In this document: positions 37,690 through 49,292 of the stretch, piece after piece | Numbering within the stretch: position 1 is the stretch's first letter | Layout: each line of letters starts with the position of its first letter | NCBI GenBank assembly: GCA_034687125.1 | Contig: JAQGBZ010000163.1 | Coordinates: forward strand, 62,001 to 126,000 | Origin: Neelides folsomi | Lineage: Eukaryota > Arthropoda > Collembola > Neelipleona > Neelidae | DNA length: 64,000 nt | Reading direction: 5' to 3' | Position numbers and translations under genes: made by a program | Notes under the pieces: model-generated | Databases searched by the model: none | Told to the model about the DNA's origin: nothing | The model's input: the letters and a program-made list of their open reading frames with translations, nothing else

Positions 37690-39875
37690 GTCAGAATTTT
37701 ATCTTATAATTGCCATTAACTAATTAGTGCTCTAAGATTGACGACTTTAGTATTAAGAAATTATGATTATTGTTAGCTGATGTTAATTAGTAATATCGAT
37801 AAGTACATACATGGTGTAATAATTTATAAATTTACTAAATGTCATACATGTATAATCTTATATAAATTATAAGCAGAAGATGATATTGGGAACAAATCAA
37901 ACTTATTTAAATAATGATTAAGATAATACTCTTTATAAATATGTACATAGTAATAAGGTGATGTACGTATTGATACGAGATCATTTTTGATATCTTTCAT
38001 TAACTATTGCATATCTTCTATATAAGAATAAGTACACATTAAATTGGGATAAATAATGTGCTTTTATCAACATAATGTATATTTGTATGTAATTACCAAA
38101 TAAATTACAAATAAGTAATTTACACTTCTTAAATGGCTTATGGGATAATTAGGGAAAATTAACGATCAATGGAATAAACTCATTGATATAACAAAATGCT
38201 TTTATATCAGTTAAGCGCTTCATAAATGTATAACATATAAGATACGCACAGTTAAAATATCATGGATAAGGTGAAATTATATAGTATACTTACATAGGAT
38301 AGGTATATTGTTAAATGTATCTATTTTTATTATGTGCTTACAAACATGGTATGTATATGGTGGTAATTCTAACGATGTAATTTTTTGATAATGCAAAAAT
38401 AAAAATATTTAATTTAAACTTTTCATTTTACTCATTTAATATGATTTTGCTATGCTTATGTTAATTGTATTTAATACATAAATATGATATGGCATGATAC
38501 ACATAACATAAAATATTTCACAACTTAAATAATTTATGATTAAAATACCCTTTAACCTTTGTTCCCTATTTAGATTCTTTTGACATGTTCATAATTAAAT
38601 TATCCTTATTCAAATTGCCTTACAAATACATATTATGGTTATACTTGTATGGTATTGTATTTATAAATATGATTAATTTTTAGCAAAACCCGTTTGTGAA
38701 CTGAAAAAGATTGCATATTAATATTGTAGATTGTTATATTAAGTATCTATTTCATCACAACCAAAAGATCACAAGAGATTGAGATTGTAAAGTACATTTT
38801 AAACTAATATTGGTGGTATAAGGTATTGTAGCATAATCTGAAAGTTCATTTTGGACCTTTTTAAATAAACTTTTAAATTAATATTCCCGAACAGAATTAA
38901 TTCAACATTAACAATAATTAATATGAATCGATAGTATTTTGATCGAAGGGACTTTCATATGAGCACTCTTTGTACGGGAAAATCTTACCAAAAGCTCTGA
39001 TTACTTTTACCTTACACTTTTATTAATTATTTGAATAAATGTAAGCATTCTACCCATTTTGGTATACTCTTACTCTAGTATACATAGGTATTAATATACG
39101 AGTACCAATACATACTGTTTTTACATTATCTATCAGCATATATTGCAATAACTGTAAAACTTTGATAATCTCGTTTACTACTTTTTCATAAAAATCTTAA
39201 TACACAGTAGATTAGAATTTGTTTTATAGAGAAAATAAAATGTCATGATTGTAAGTTTGTATGTGATTGCATATATTTTATACACAGAAAAGTACTATAC
39301 CATGCTTGATTACATCTAAATGTAAGTATTTTAATTACTTGAAAAGTTTTTGAACCAATTTGGCATTACTCTTTGGGCCTTTTCTTTCATATATTTGTAA
39401 AAAAAATAGTTAAATATAAACAAATTGAGACATTGAATTGAGATATTCTTAATTAATATTTCAAATCATTGCAATATGTAGAGTAGGTATTAATTTTTAC
39501 TTGAGAATATGCATATTACTTATATTAAATATACATTTTCCATATAATATTCCATATACTTTACATTAAATAGTAAAATACTAGTATAATACATAAGTAT
39601 TCATGCATATCATAATACCCTTAAGTAAACACTATTAATCTTCAACCAATATTACCAATATTACCTAACCAGTATTACAGTAGTATTCATGTAATTACAT
39701 AATACGTACATAACTTTATTACAACTACAAGAATATTGTATTCTATATATTCATAATTTAAATTTAGGGATGATAGAATTATGCTACAGGAGATCTCTAC
39801 AACCTTTCCCTTTCCCAAATATGTCGGTACTAGCTAAAATGGCAAGAACCATGATAGTAATCGCATAAACGGCAA
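37690..39875. other. AT-rich intergenic region of 2.2 kb
   Basis: Very AT-rich sequence with many ATA and TTA runs and stops in all frames. I see no gene, element ends, hairpin or tandem array. Confidence 0.5.
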
Positions 39876-40604
39876 TTATTTTTCTTCCAAATCCTGGTCT
39901 TTTCTTTTTCGTTCTCTTTTTTCCCTTCTTTTCTTTTCAATTTTCTCTCTCTCGCACCTGAGAGTGTATGTGAGCCTGTTGATTTTCCGAATGCCAAGAG
40001 CCGTTCCATATTCCTTCTCCAATGTTGGCTTTCCCTTCTTCGGAACGTGAAATTCCCAATAATGATTGTTTGGGCATTTGGCCCCTGGAGTTTCACCCCA
40101 ACCTTTCTTAAAAGTGTAAATACTTCTCTCAGGATCGTAAAAAACAGTATTCCCATCTCCGATATTGAAATGCTGCGTCGCATCAAATCCAAATTTCGCT
40201 CTAATTTCTCGAGCCAAAAGAGCTGGATTGTACGACTTGGTGAAATTAACAATCGTTAACATCTTCGTTCCAAGCAAAAGACGATCAACTGAGTGAATTG
40301 GCCCAAATTCCGAGTCGTTGATACTTTTAAGTTCGCGATCTGTGAGACTGGCATTGGCAATGATTTGTCCAGGTGTTGATTCTTCTCGGTGCTCAATGTC
40401 AGTCACGACCGGATGCTTTTGACGAATGAGTTCCAAATTTTTCGTGATTTTCTTTACGAGGGCCTTTGAGGGCAAAATGTCCTCGGAAACCGTAATAGCC
40501 AGATGTTCCGCCTCGGAGAATGTAATTGGTGGTTTGATGTATCGCTCAGCTTCTGCTTCGCTTTCACTCCGCTTCATTTTACAACCTGAGATGGAATTCC
40601 CCAT
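39876..40604 (-). CDS. Unknown protein with N-terminal myristoylation signal, single exon, 242 aa
   Basis: I do not recognise this family. The start MGNSISGC has Gly2 and Ser6 of the N-myristoylation consensus and a Cys at position 8 that could be palmitoylated, so membrane attachment is likely. The middle (residues about 125-190) is hydrophobic/aromatic and looks like a folded domain, with FGFDATQHFNIGDGNTVFYD and NNHYWEFHVPKKG. The last 30 residues are almost all Lys, Arg, Glu and Asp and could form a charged helix. The frame is uninterrupted, base composition is well above the flanks, and a GC-richer promoter-like block lies at about 40800-41000. A second overlapping frame on the same strand (39830-40252) is a shadow. 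Confidence 0.7.
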   Translation of the reverse strand: MGNSISGCKMKRSESEAEAERYIKPPITFSEAEHLAITVSEDILPSKALVKKITKNLELIRQKHPVVTDIEHREESTPGQIIANASLTDRELKSINDSEFGPIHSVDRLLLGTKMLTIVNFTKSYNPALLAREIRAKFGFDATQHFNIGDGNTVFYDPERSIYTFKKGWGETPGAKCPNNHYWEFHVPKKGKPTLEKEYGTALGIRKINRLTYTLRCEREKIEKKRREKRERKRKDQDLEEK

Positions 40605-41299
40605 TCTGTGGGAAAATAGTATGAAAAATATTATGGTTAAAAATATAATGGTAAAATCCTATTTATGATTTAAGTTCAATTTTTAGTGAATTTACTATAT
40701 GGGGAAAGAATCAACAGTTGGTCACCTGTTAAAGTAATTTCTGGAATGAGCGTTCTTTTTAAGTGTTCTTTATAAGTATTATGATTTGAGCATTGGGATT
40801 TTGCGTGAGCCGAGTTGAGATATTTGTTTTAACGATGAGTCGAGTTGAGACGGAAATTTTTTGCGAAGAGGAACCGGAGGTTGAGGAGGCGGACGCGGAG
40901 TGAGGGAGAAATTCATCATGATTCTGCCCTAGTTTGCTTCTTATTGATTTTCTCCCTCGTCCAACCAATAAATGACTCTCTTCTTTCTGGGAGACGCAAA
41001 GGTGTTCTTACACATGTATTTATATGCAGCATAATAATATCAATATACCTTAACAAGTTTCTCAGGATCTAATACGCAACTATACATCCTTTCTTTAAAA
41101 GCGAATAAATTGAGAATTCGGTACCTACAATCCCTGCGTGATTTTTTTTGATGCGCAAAAGATGATGATACATGTGTATAAATTTTGTTGATATATTTAC
41201 AAACGGTTGATCGATATGGAGTACGAGTATTTATACATGCTTGAATAAATGAAAACAGATTTTCAACGATTTTGTAAAAAAGAATGTTCTTATTTGGAT
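40605..41299. other. Gap between CSL4 and the myristoylated protein gene
   Basis: Holds a GC-richer block at about 40800-41000 that is probably the promoter of the minus-strand gene, then AT-rich DNA. Short open frames on both strands show no motif. Confidence 0.4.
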
Positions 41300-42438
41300 T
41301 TATTCTTTCGCTTTTTTCAGCTTTGAACTTGCGTTTCTTTCATGCCAATAGGCAACATTTTTGTCTTGGACGATTTTGGCGACCTTTTTGGGATACACAA
41401 GTTTCGTTTTTGGACATTCCATCGAGTCCCATCCAATTGGCACCATGTAATAACCTTTAAATATTGCTAATTAATAACTTTGAATATAAAATTAACTATT
41501 AAAAGTAAGTATTTGGATTTGGATATTTAGATAATCAAAAAGTTTGAGCTTTTTGAATGTAGAATAATTCATTTTATTTCGAAATAATATTTTATTTATA
41601 AGTGAAAAATTACCTGCAGGGCTAATAGAAGTTGCAACTCCTAAACTATCCTCAGCAGTCGACATAATGAAATCTCCATCTCCAATCCCCACCTTAATTA
41701 AAAAATAAAACAATTAAGCTACGAATTAGACAGAAAAAATTAAAGATTGGAGACTCACAACTCTAGCTAATACATTGTCTCCAACATCAAAACTTTTTTC
41801 AATTTCAGCCTCGTCACGATGTTTAAAAGTTATGTATTCCTTTCGTATGATTCCTCGAATTCCTTCTCGAAGTGGAACATCTCCAATGTCTGTAATTATA
41901 CACTTTGCAAATCGATCGGTTCTGGAAATCACCTAAATTATAAGAATGAATCAATTTTTTTTATATTATAACGAAAAGATTTAAAAAAATTATTTTTTAC
42001 AAATTGGAATAAAAACTTACCGTGCATGTAACAATTGCTCCAACATATGGGGATGAAAAAGGTGGTTTTCCATTTTTATTCACAACAGAAACAACAGTTA
42101 ACTAAAATTAAAAAATACATCATTATAAACGTAACTTATCGTATTTTTATAAGATTTGTTAAAAAATTCTTTAAAAACCTCATGCTCAGGGAATTCTTCA
42201 AGTGTGAGTACTCCAACGACAGAGGCAAAAATTAAACTTCCAAATTCGTATGCTCCTTTGCCAGCTTCAAAATATTCATTTGCCAAGCAGAGTTTTTGAC
42301 CTTAAATACAATTGAATGTTTTAATAGAAATGAACTTGAATATTATTACAGACAATTAAAGAGAGAATGATCTGAATATTTACCGGGCATACAAATAGAT
42401 CCTTCTTTTATGTTTAGTTTAGTTTTATGATCTGCCAT
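41300..42438 (-). CDS. EXOSC1: Exosome complex component CSL4 (EXOSC1), 6 exons, 221 aa
   Basis: Cap subunit of the RNA exosome, which degrades and trims RNA 3'-to-5' in nucleus and cytoplasm; CSL4 helps dock the catalytic subunits and contributes an S1 RNA-binding domain. Exons 42384-42438, 42179-42300, 42021-42101, 41759-41932, 41614-41692 and 41300-41454 sum to 666 nt. The N-terminal PGQKLCLANEYFEAG matches the CSL4 PGERLC motif. YVGAIVTCTVISRTDRFAKC and LREGIRGIIRKEYI align with human DVGAIVTCKV...RFAKV and FRGTIRKED. MVPIGWDSMECPKT matches MVPISWCEMQCPKT. The zinc-ribbon-like end is reduced, as in other animals. Length is slightly above the human 195 aa because of a basic tail. Confidence 0.95.
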
Positions 42439-43012
42439 TATATTTATGAAATTCAACAGGTTTAAGAATAAATATTAATTGCAATTAAACTGCTTAAAAT
42501 TATGAACACGAATGGAAAATATTTCCAATACAAAATATAAAAATTAAATGTGAATGTGAGATGAGAAGATGAAAATGAGATAATTGAAGAAAAGTGAGAT
42601 GGTGGATTTAAAAAGGGCGAAGAAGCAAATAGCGTTATATAAACTATTAGCCAACTTTTACATTCTTTATTTCGTTTATTTTATTGACTTTTTAACTTTA
42701 AACACATATTTAACAGCTATGCTTAATAAACTTTAATTCCCATCAATTCATTTTATAAATTCTTTAAGTTAATTATCAAGTAAAACGTTTTACATAAGAT
42801 TTAAGTATCATTATTAATTAAATATCCCATTTTCGTTCTTACTAAAGTATTTATGTAATGTAACATTATACCATACTTTGTTATATCAGTATTTGTGTAT
42901 AAATTAAATATATTTTCGTTATTTATATAATATTATGTACAAGTAAAGAAATATAAAGTTTAAAAATTAGGAAAAGGTTGTAACTTTAAATATTGAGAAA
43001 GTGAATTTTCTT
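42439..43012. other. Intergenic, upstream of CSL4
   Basis: AT-rich sequence of about 570 bases. It holds the CSL4 promoter on one side and the 3' flank of the cysteine-rich gene on the other. No other feature seen. Confidence 0.5.
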
Positions 43013-44046
43013 CTAAAACGCAATTGAATACAATTTGTGGGTGGCGAGAATGAGACCATAAAATAAAGAATAATTGAGTAGAGAGCCAGGATTAATTCGA
43101 GACTGCGAATTGCAAACAGTTCCTTCGACATTTGACCAATATCCCGGTAAACAAAGACAAAGGTTCGAGTTCTCATAATTCCTTGGCTCATAATTCCTCG
43201 TGTCCGCCAAATAATCCCCATTCCCACCGAATCTCCTATAAATGGAATCAGGTGAATAGCGTTGATTGTAATAGTCCGATTGATGATAATTGTAGGACGA
43301 AGATGGATAATACGAAGAATCTGATCTGTAATTGGATCCAAATCTTTGATAATCCTTGTTCCCGTAATAATTAGATGGGTAATTCCTTGGGTCAGCCGCC
43401 CAATTATTAATACTCTGTGGATTGTATTGCCCTCCTGTCCCGCTCTTGTCCATAAACCCTTGTTGGTACTGGCTTAATTGATTATTCCCTGGATAGATCG
43501 GATTCAACAGGGAATTTCCACAAATTGCATTTTTCACACAATCAAGTCGTTGGTGTTCGTGTCCAGGAGGAAATCCATAACATTGTTGAAACACTCGCCC
43601 ACGGCATTTTCCATCCCTATTAATTTTCATATAAAAAAATCACATGTTAAAATTATGCAACATTGAATTTAATTACATATATTAAATAAACTCTTAATTA
43701 TCATTATCTTTCATAATATTTAAAAAACTTGACTTTATTAAATAAAGTTTATTGGAACATTTCCTTTTGTATTCAAATACCGATAAATTGCTCCTGGCAC
43801 TTGACACCCGCAAGTTAAACTATGAGGAATGCAATAAAGTCCTTTAGCACTATCACAAATTTTTGAGTCGTCGGGATTCCTTGTTTGAAATACAAGGTTC
43901 GTCGTCAGCGTTTGACATTCGTCTCCATAATCTCTCGTTCCTTCAATGCTCCTCAAGTAGATGAAAATTAAAAGGAATGAATATCTTAAAAAACTTGACC
44001 CAATTTTTTCTTCCATCTTCATATTCACATTAAATAAAGGAGACAC
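43013..44046 (-). CDS. Cysteine-rich secreted or GPI-anchored protein, 2 exons, 289 aa
   Basis: Exons 43781-44046 and 43013-43616 (870 nt in phase). A hydrophobic signal segment (SFLLIFIYLRSIEG) leads into a cysteine module: DECQ, KICDSAKGLYC, TCGCQVPGAIY, then RDGKCRGRVFQQC and LDCVKNAICGN. A Tyr/Asn/Ser-rich spacer of about 90 residues follows (SNYYGNKDYQRFGSNYRSD), and a second cysteine group, NLCLCLPGYWSNVEGTVC, which has the ending of an EGF-like or EB-type module. The C-terminus is hydrophobic (NYSLFYGLILATHKLYSIAF), as in GPI-anchored proteins or a single membrane span. The pattern resembles arthropod EB/EGF-like surface proteins, but I cannot name the family. The preferred start may be the internal Met at 44022. 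Confidence 0.65.
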
Positions 44047-46684
44047 ATTGCGATTTTAACAAAATAATAATTCAGTAAAATCACAATTTATGTATTTAGG
44101 ATATTTAATATATTATTATCTTTAAAACTAATCAAATACTTTCGAAACTAGTTTTACAATAAGAATAATTTGGTAAGATACTTTTATTTTTAAAGTGCGT
44201 ATTTGGCCCTGTGTTTGTGTGTGTGTGACTCCGAGAGAGTTTAAAGGGAAGTGAAAATGGCACACCCAATTTGACACTTGATTGTGAACAAGATGAGAAG
44301 GCTCTTCGTTCACTTCAGTTCAAAACGTGCTTATTTCTAGAATGGAAATTTAGTCATAATGCATTGTATTAGTCAGCCTTGAATGGCTCTTAATATCCCT
44401 CTTAACCATTATGAACTACAGCTAACTACAAAGTAAGAAACTCTTTTCTCTTCTTTAATTCCTCGACGGTTTTGGCTACACAAGACACAAGCACCACAGT
44501 CATAATGTATTCACGTTCATTTAAACGCTTTAAATATCTGTACTACGTATCTGTAAATAGCAGATGTGAATCAACAAATTATCATTTTTATTGCTGCTGC
44601 TGCCCTTCCTGGTTAAAAGACTTGTAAACTATAAATGTCTTATATATGGTACTTAAGGATAGGATCTATAATTTAATAACACTAATGTTTGATTGTATAA
44701 ATACAAATATAATTATAGAGTATAAAATACTATACCATGCACTGATTCAATACACTGTATGTGCCAAATACAATACATGTATGAAGCTCAACCTTGTTAA
44801 CATTTTATTTGTAAATTAGTTGTTGTTAAAAATGAAGCGTATATAGGAGTAGTCAAATTTGTTCATATTGCGCTCCATGAATAATGCGTATTATTTTTAT
44901 TGACCTTATTAATTTACTTGATATAATTTACAAGAATATATTGCGTATGGGTTTAGTGGATAATCAATATCATTTGTTTCATTGTTTAACCTCATATAAC
45001 ATACAGAGTATAATACATAAGTATACATACATAATTGTACCTATCTGCACATACCTACATAATTTATACATCTTTAAAAAATTTGATTTTAAGATTATTT
45101 CACGATTTTTTAAAAGAGCTAGAAGTTTAAACTTGCAATGACTCGTGTTTGTACAAAAGTTTAAGGTTAGTAGTTATTCTACAAACACAAGTGCATTATA
45201 TTTTTGAAAGAGAATACAAAGAGAGTATTAAAATTAGAGTTGTTTATGCAAAGCATGATCTCCATTAATAACTTTGGGAAATGAGAAGACGGATGTGGTA
45301 GTTAAGAATGAGAATTTCCTGGACACATTCCTTCACTCCTCCTTTCTAATGACCACATTACTTTGAACCCTCAATGCTCCCATTATCTCGCTTTTCTTCG
45401 AAATGAGTCACCTAGTCAATGAGTTTAAATTTACAGTTACGGCTGTTAATCTTGCTAATCTTTTCATCAGAATCTCAATCCCTAGAATCAATTACCTGAA
45501 TATAAAAAAAGTATCAATGGTTTTAGTAAATGGACTAATAAGGTGCGCTGGACGAATTTGAGATTTCAAGAAATACATACGACTCATTGAGTCATTGCAT
45601 ATTGTTACTCATCCCTCTCATCTCCTTCATTATCACTTTTATGAATTTTAATTTACATGGAACAGTCACGGACGCCACTGTAGACAAAAATGATTACCTA
45701 TAAACACTATTGCATACACGTGTGCTGTGCCTAAGACTTATAAATATTTTGTAAATTCACATTTAATATTTCTACTTTTTTTAAGATTTTTGTATAGCTA
45801 TCATAAAATTTATGCTAATTGATTTTTTAGATCCACTTACCTAGACGGAAGATTATGAATAAATTATATTTTATGTAATACAATACGCTAGGAATATACT
45901 ATACTTATGTTATATAATCAATTAAGAGTTTTTGTCATATTTCATTTAATATAACATTTAGTGGTTTTGTATATCTTACAAGGAAAGTTATAGTGTATAA
46001 AGATATTCAAAATAAGAATTGAAAAGTAGGGAGATTAAGAATTTGATTTAAACCTACTGAAAATGTTTAATAACAAAATTTTAACTAACATAAAATAAAC
46101 CGGTCTACATCCAGAATTGGAAAAAAACACCTGGGTAATTCAATTTATTCAATAGAAAATGATTATTAATTTCAATTAGCCTTTTAAATGGGGACATAAG
46201 GATTTTTATTTCTAATTTGAAACAATTAAATATTATTAAATATAATATTTACATATTTACCCATGTAAATATTATGAATATGCATAAACGTTACGCAGAT
46301 TCTGAACAATAATATTCCAAAAAGTTTTGATTGACATCGACCTATCAATGTCACCTGAAGATAGCAGTGACAAGAAGGTGGACGACTTGACAAAGATGAT
46401 AAATGTTGAAATAAATAACCGAACGATTTAATGGCCTCGAGACAATAAAATCCCACTCAAGATATAATAATGGGAAAAAACTCTGAGACTAAACTCGCAA
46501 TTAAGTATTGTGAAGGACGAGATCAAAGAAAATATGAAAATGGGTGATAATATATTCATAAATTCATTTCAATTTTTAATAATATCTTTTATTGTAATGA
46601 TATCTTTTATTTATGACTAAAGTATTATCATTTTATTATTTTATTTCATAAAAATATTTGTACATTAAAAAAATTCACAGCCTT
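44047..46684. other. Intergenic region of 2.6 kb, no gene recognised
   Basis: AT-rich, with somewhat richer patches at about 44200-44600 and 45270-45500. Open frames are short and lack motifs. No mobile element ends or hairpins were noticed. Confidence 0.5.
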
Positions 46685-48376
46685 TTAACGATTATAGTAC
46701 GCCTTTTCAGCAACTTGAGAACTATTTTTTCCATCAAATCCAAAACTATTCAAATTTGCTATTTTTATATAACTATCACCTAAATAATTCAATACATTTC
46801 TATAAAATTTGAATTCTGAAAGTGGATTAATTAGATTTCTAAAAAAGAAGGAGATGAATCTTCCATGCCAAGATTCATATTTAATATGTCTACGTAAGTA
46901 AATTGCTTCTGATCCCATTAAATCTTCAATGATGAACACTAAAATATAATCTTCTGATAGAAGTGGTAAGATTCTCACTAGAGCCTAAAAATATAATATA
47001 TTATAAATTGTTGATTACATTTATATATTAAATAATTGAATATGTAATTAAATTATTATAATACCTTAACAAGAGCATTCCACATGATTTCTTTTTCTAA
47101 ATCAATTCCCATAAATAATTCTTCAAAGTAGACTTCTACTAAAATTTGTCTTAAAATATATTTAGTTTCTTCTAAATCTCGACTAATGCAAAGATTAAAG
47201 GCATCTTCAATTCCCAACATCCATCCCAGCCCAGCCCAAAGATGAATGAACGCTTTTTGTTCTTCTGGAGTGCTTTTGTGAATTCCCAATTTCTCCGGTA
47301 TAAGAACAGGTAAAGCAACAAAGGCCCATTGGGTCAAAGCCATTGAATATTGGCAATGAGCCTTTTGGCTCAGTCTACATTGTTTGAATAAATTGTTTGA
47401 AATTTCATTATCTTTTCTTCTTTTGTATTTTAACTTGGTCCTTAAAAGATCATTTTGAAATGCCACATAAAGGGGGGACATAGGTCGATTGGAATTTGCA
47501 GCCTTAATTTCCATATCCATAAAGTTGGTCATGTTCCGTTCGAAGAATCTTCCCATAAAATTATGAATTTGTCTAATATTGTTCACACTTTTGAAAAATG
47601 GAGACGAGAAATTGAAGCTAAGGGGCTCTTTGTACCATAAATTGACTTGAGCCGAAGTGGCGGTGTAGCGAAGGGTCGCTATCTCCCATGTGTGAGATTT
47701 TCCGGTCAAAAATAAAACTTTTCGAATGTTCTCAATTACAAGAAGAATGTAGAGAGAGATTGAATGGGAATAATTGATAATAAACGAGTTTTTAATTGCG
47801 AATTCTTGACCTTTGAACGCCAATTCAACATCAAGCCATTTGGGGAGTGTTCGACCATCATCCAAGGAATCTCCATAGCGGCTTTCGCCGATAGACAAAA
47901 GACTCTTCACTATAAAATTATAATTAATAAAAAAATTAAGATATTTATTAAGATATTAACATGCTTATACACAAGCGAGAAGAAAATGGTGAGATTAAAA
48001 GTTCCGCCAAAATATTTCTATTGCTACTAATGTAAATATTTAGCGGGAACGTGTAAACTCAACATTCTCTTCACAGTGAATTAGGTATACTCGTATACTA
48101 TTAACTATTGTAGTATTTATTTGTTAATTAAAAGTTAAAATTAGTATTTGATTTCTCCCTTAATATTCCAATAAAAATATAAAATAATTTAATAACAATT
48201 AAAACAAATTAAAACTTACCATCTGGGTTTTTTGAAAATCTTTCATAAAATGGAATATTTTTATCAAATTTTTGCACATCTTTGCATCCATCAATAGGAT
48301 ACTTTATATGTTCAGTACCAGCGTAAATTTGATGGAAATTTAAAGAAAATAAAAAAATTAAAAAATGCGGCTTCAT
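46685..48376 (-). CDS. Secreted MpaB/latex-clearing-type oxygenase family protein (DUF2236), 3 exons, 433 aa
   Basis: Exons 48220-48376, 47065-47909 and 46685-46984 sum to 1302 nt. A signal peptide (MKPHFLIFLFSLNF) precedes a mainly helical domain with the marks of the MpaB/rubber-oxygenase catalytic family (Pfam DUF2236): LPKWLDVELAFKGQEF near the start, HTWEIATLRYTATSAQVN in the centre, and FIHLWAGLGWMLGIEDAFN in the C-terminal half. Bacterial and fungal members are heme enzymes that cleave rubber or farnesyl chains; animal members are mostly uncharacterised, so the substrate is unknown. The signal peptide implies the secretory route. The assignment rests on motif memory; which histidine would bind heme I cannot fix without an alignment. 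Confidence 0.7.
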
Positions 48377-49238
48377 TTTAACAACAAAATAATTATATCA
48401 CAAAATTAATAAAAAAATTAACTATTAAAAACTTAAATTATAACATTATAATTGTGGTAAATAATTTAATTTGGCACTAAAGAAAAGTAATAAAAGAATG
48501 GACCACAACACAAAGAATTGTTATAATGTAAACGTATTTTAAACAGTGCAGTATTTATATGAGAGCTCACACTATTTAGCGTCTAATAAATTACTCAAAT
48601 TACGCACTCGCGATGATTCTAGGATGAAACACGCGTCATATGGCTCACTGAGCTGTAAACGATCTGACAGCAGTTAGAAACGAGGGACGCAGATGCAATT
48701 CTTAAAACTCCGGACGCTGGAAAACGATCCTTTCTGGCCTTAACCAAGAACTTGGGGATCGAGTCTGCCAAGTGGAACGTGCTACTTGAATCCCCTCACT
48801 GACACGCCCCTCAATACAAACTTCTCTTAAAGACCAATGTCAAAGATCAAATCAAGAGGACAATGAATAGTTCCACAATGATAAAATTTGTACGAAGCTT
48901 TTAAGCTTTTTCCTTGTTTTAAGTGATACTCATAGTAAAATATGTAAATAAATGAATTCTCAGAAAGAGATAACTTTATATTTTTATACAACTTTATATA
49001 CAGTATTCATCCAACATTTTGCTACATTCTAAGTATTTGTTCATTCTTATAACTTTTATATTCAAGAATTGCCTCTTTCTTGTAAAATTAAATTATCGGT
49101 AGATTGTAGGTAGATTTATGTATCTTATTAATAATGTATTATCGTAAAATGCTCCAAGCAATTATCATAAAATCTGACTATAAAAATGAAATATACATAA
49201 AACATAGGAAAATTGGCAAAATTTTATCCGTGTTTAAT
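48377..49238. other. Intergenic, with a GC-rich block at about 48590-48850
   Basis: The block is unlike the AT-rich DNA around it (for example GGGACGCAGATGC, CTCCGGACGCTGG). No protein-like frame was found in it. It lies about 210 bases upstream of the DUF2236 gene and may be its promoter, or an unrecognised RNA gene. Confidence 0.4.
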
Positions 49239-49292
49239 TTTTTATACTTGGGATTATTGAATTCCAGAATTCAATAATCCCAAGTATAAAAA
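49239..49292. repeat. Perfect 26-bp palindrome with 2-bp centre
   Basis: Arms 49239-49264 and 49267-49292 are exact reverse complements (TTTTTATACTTGGGATTATT and so on, each ending or starting with GAATTC) around CA. No gene is near. It could be a very young inverted duplication, a hairpin element core, or a cruciform-forming site. Confidence 0.9.
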
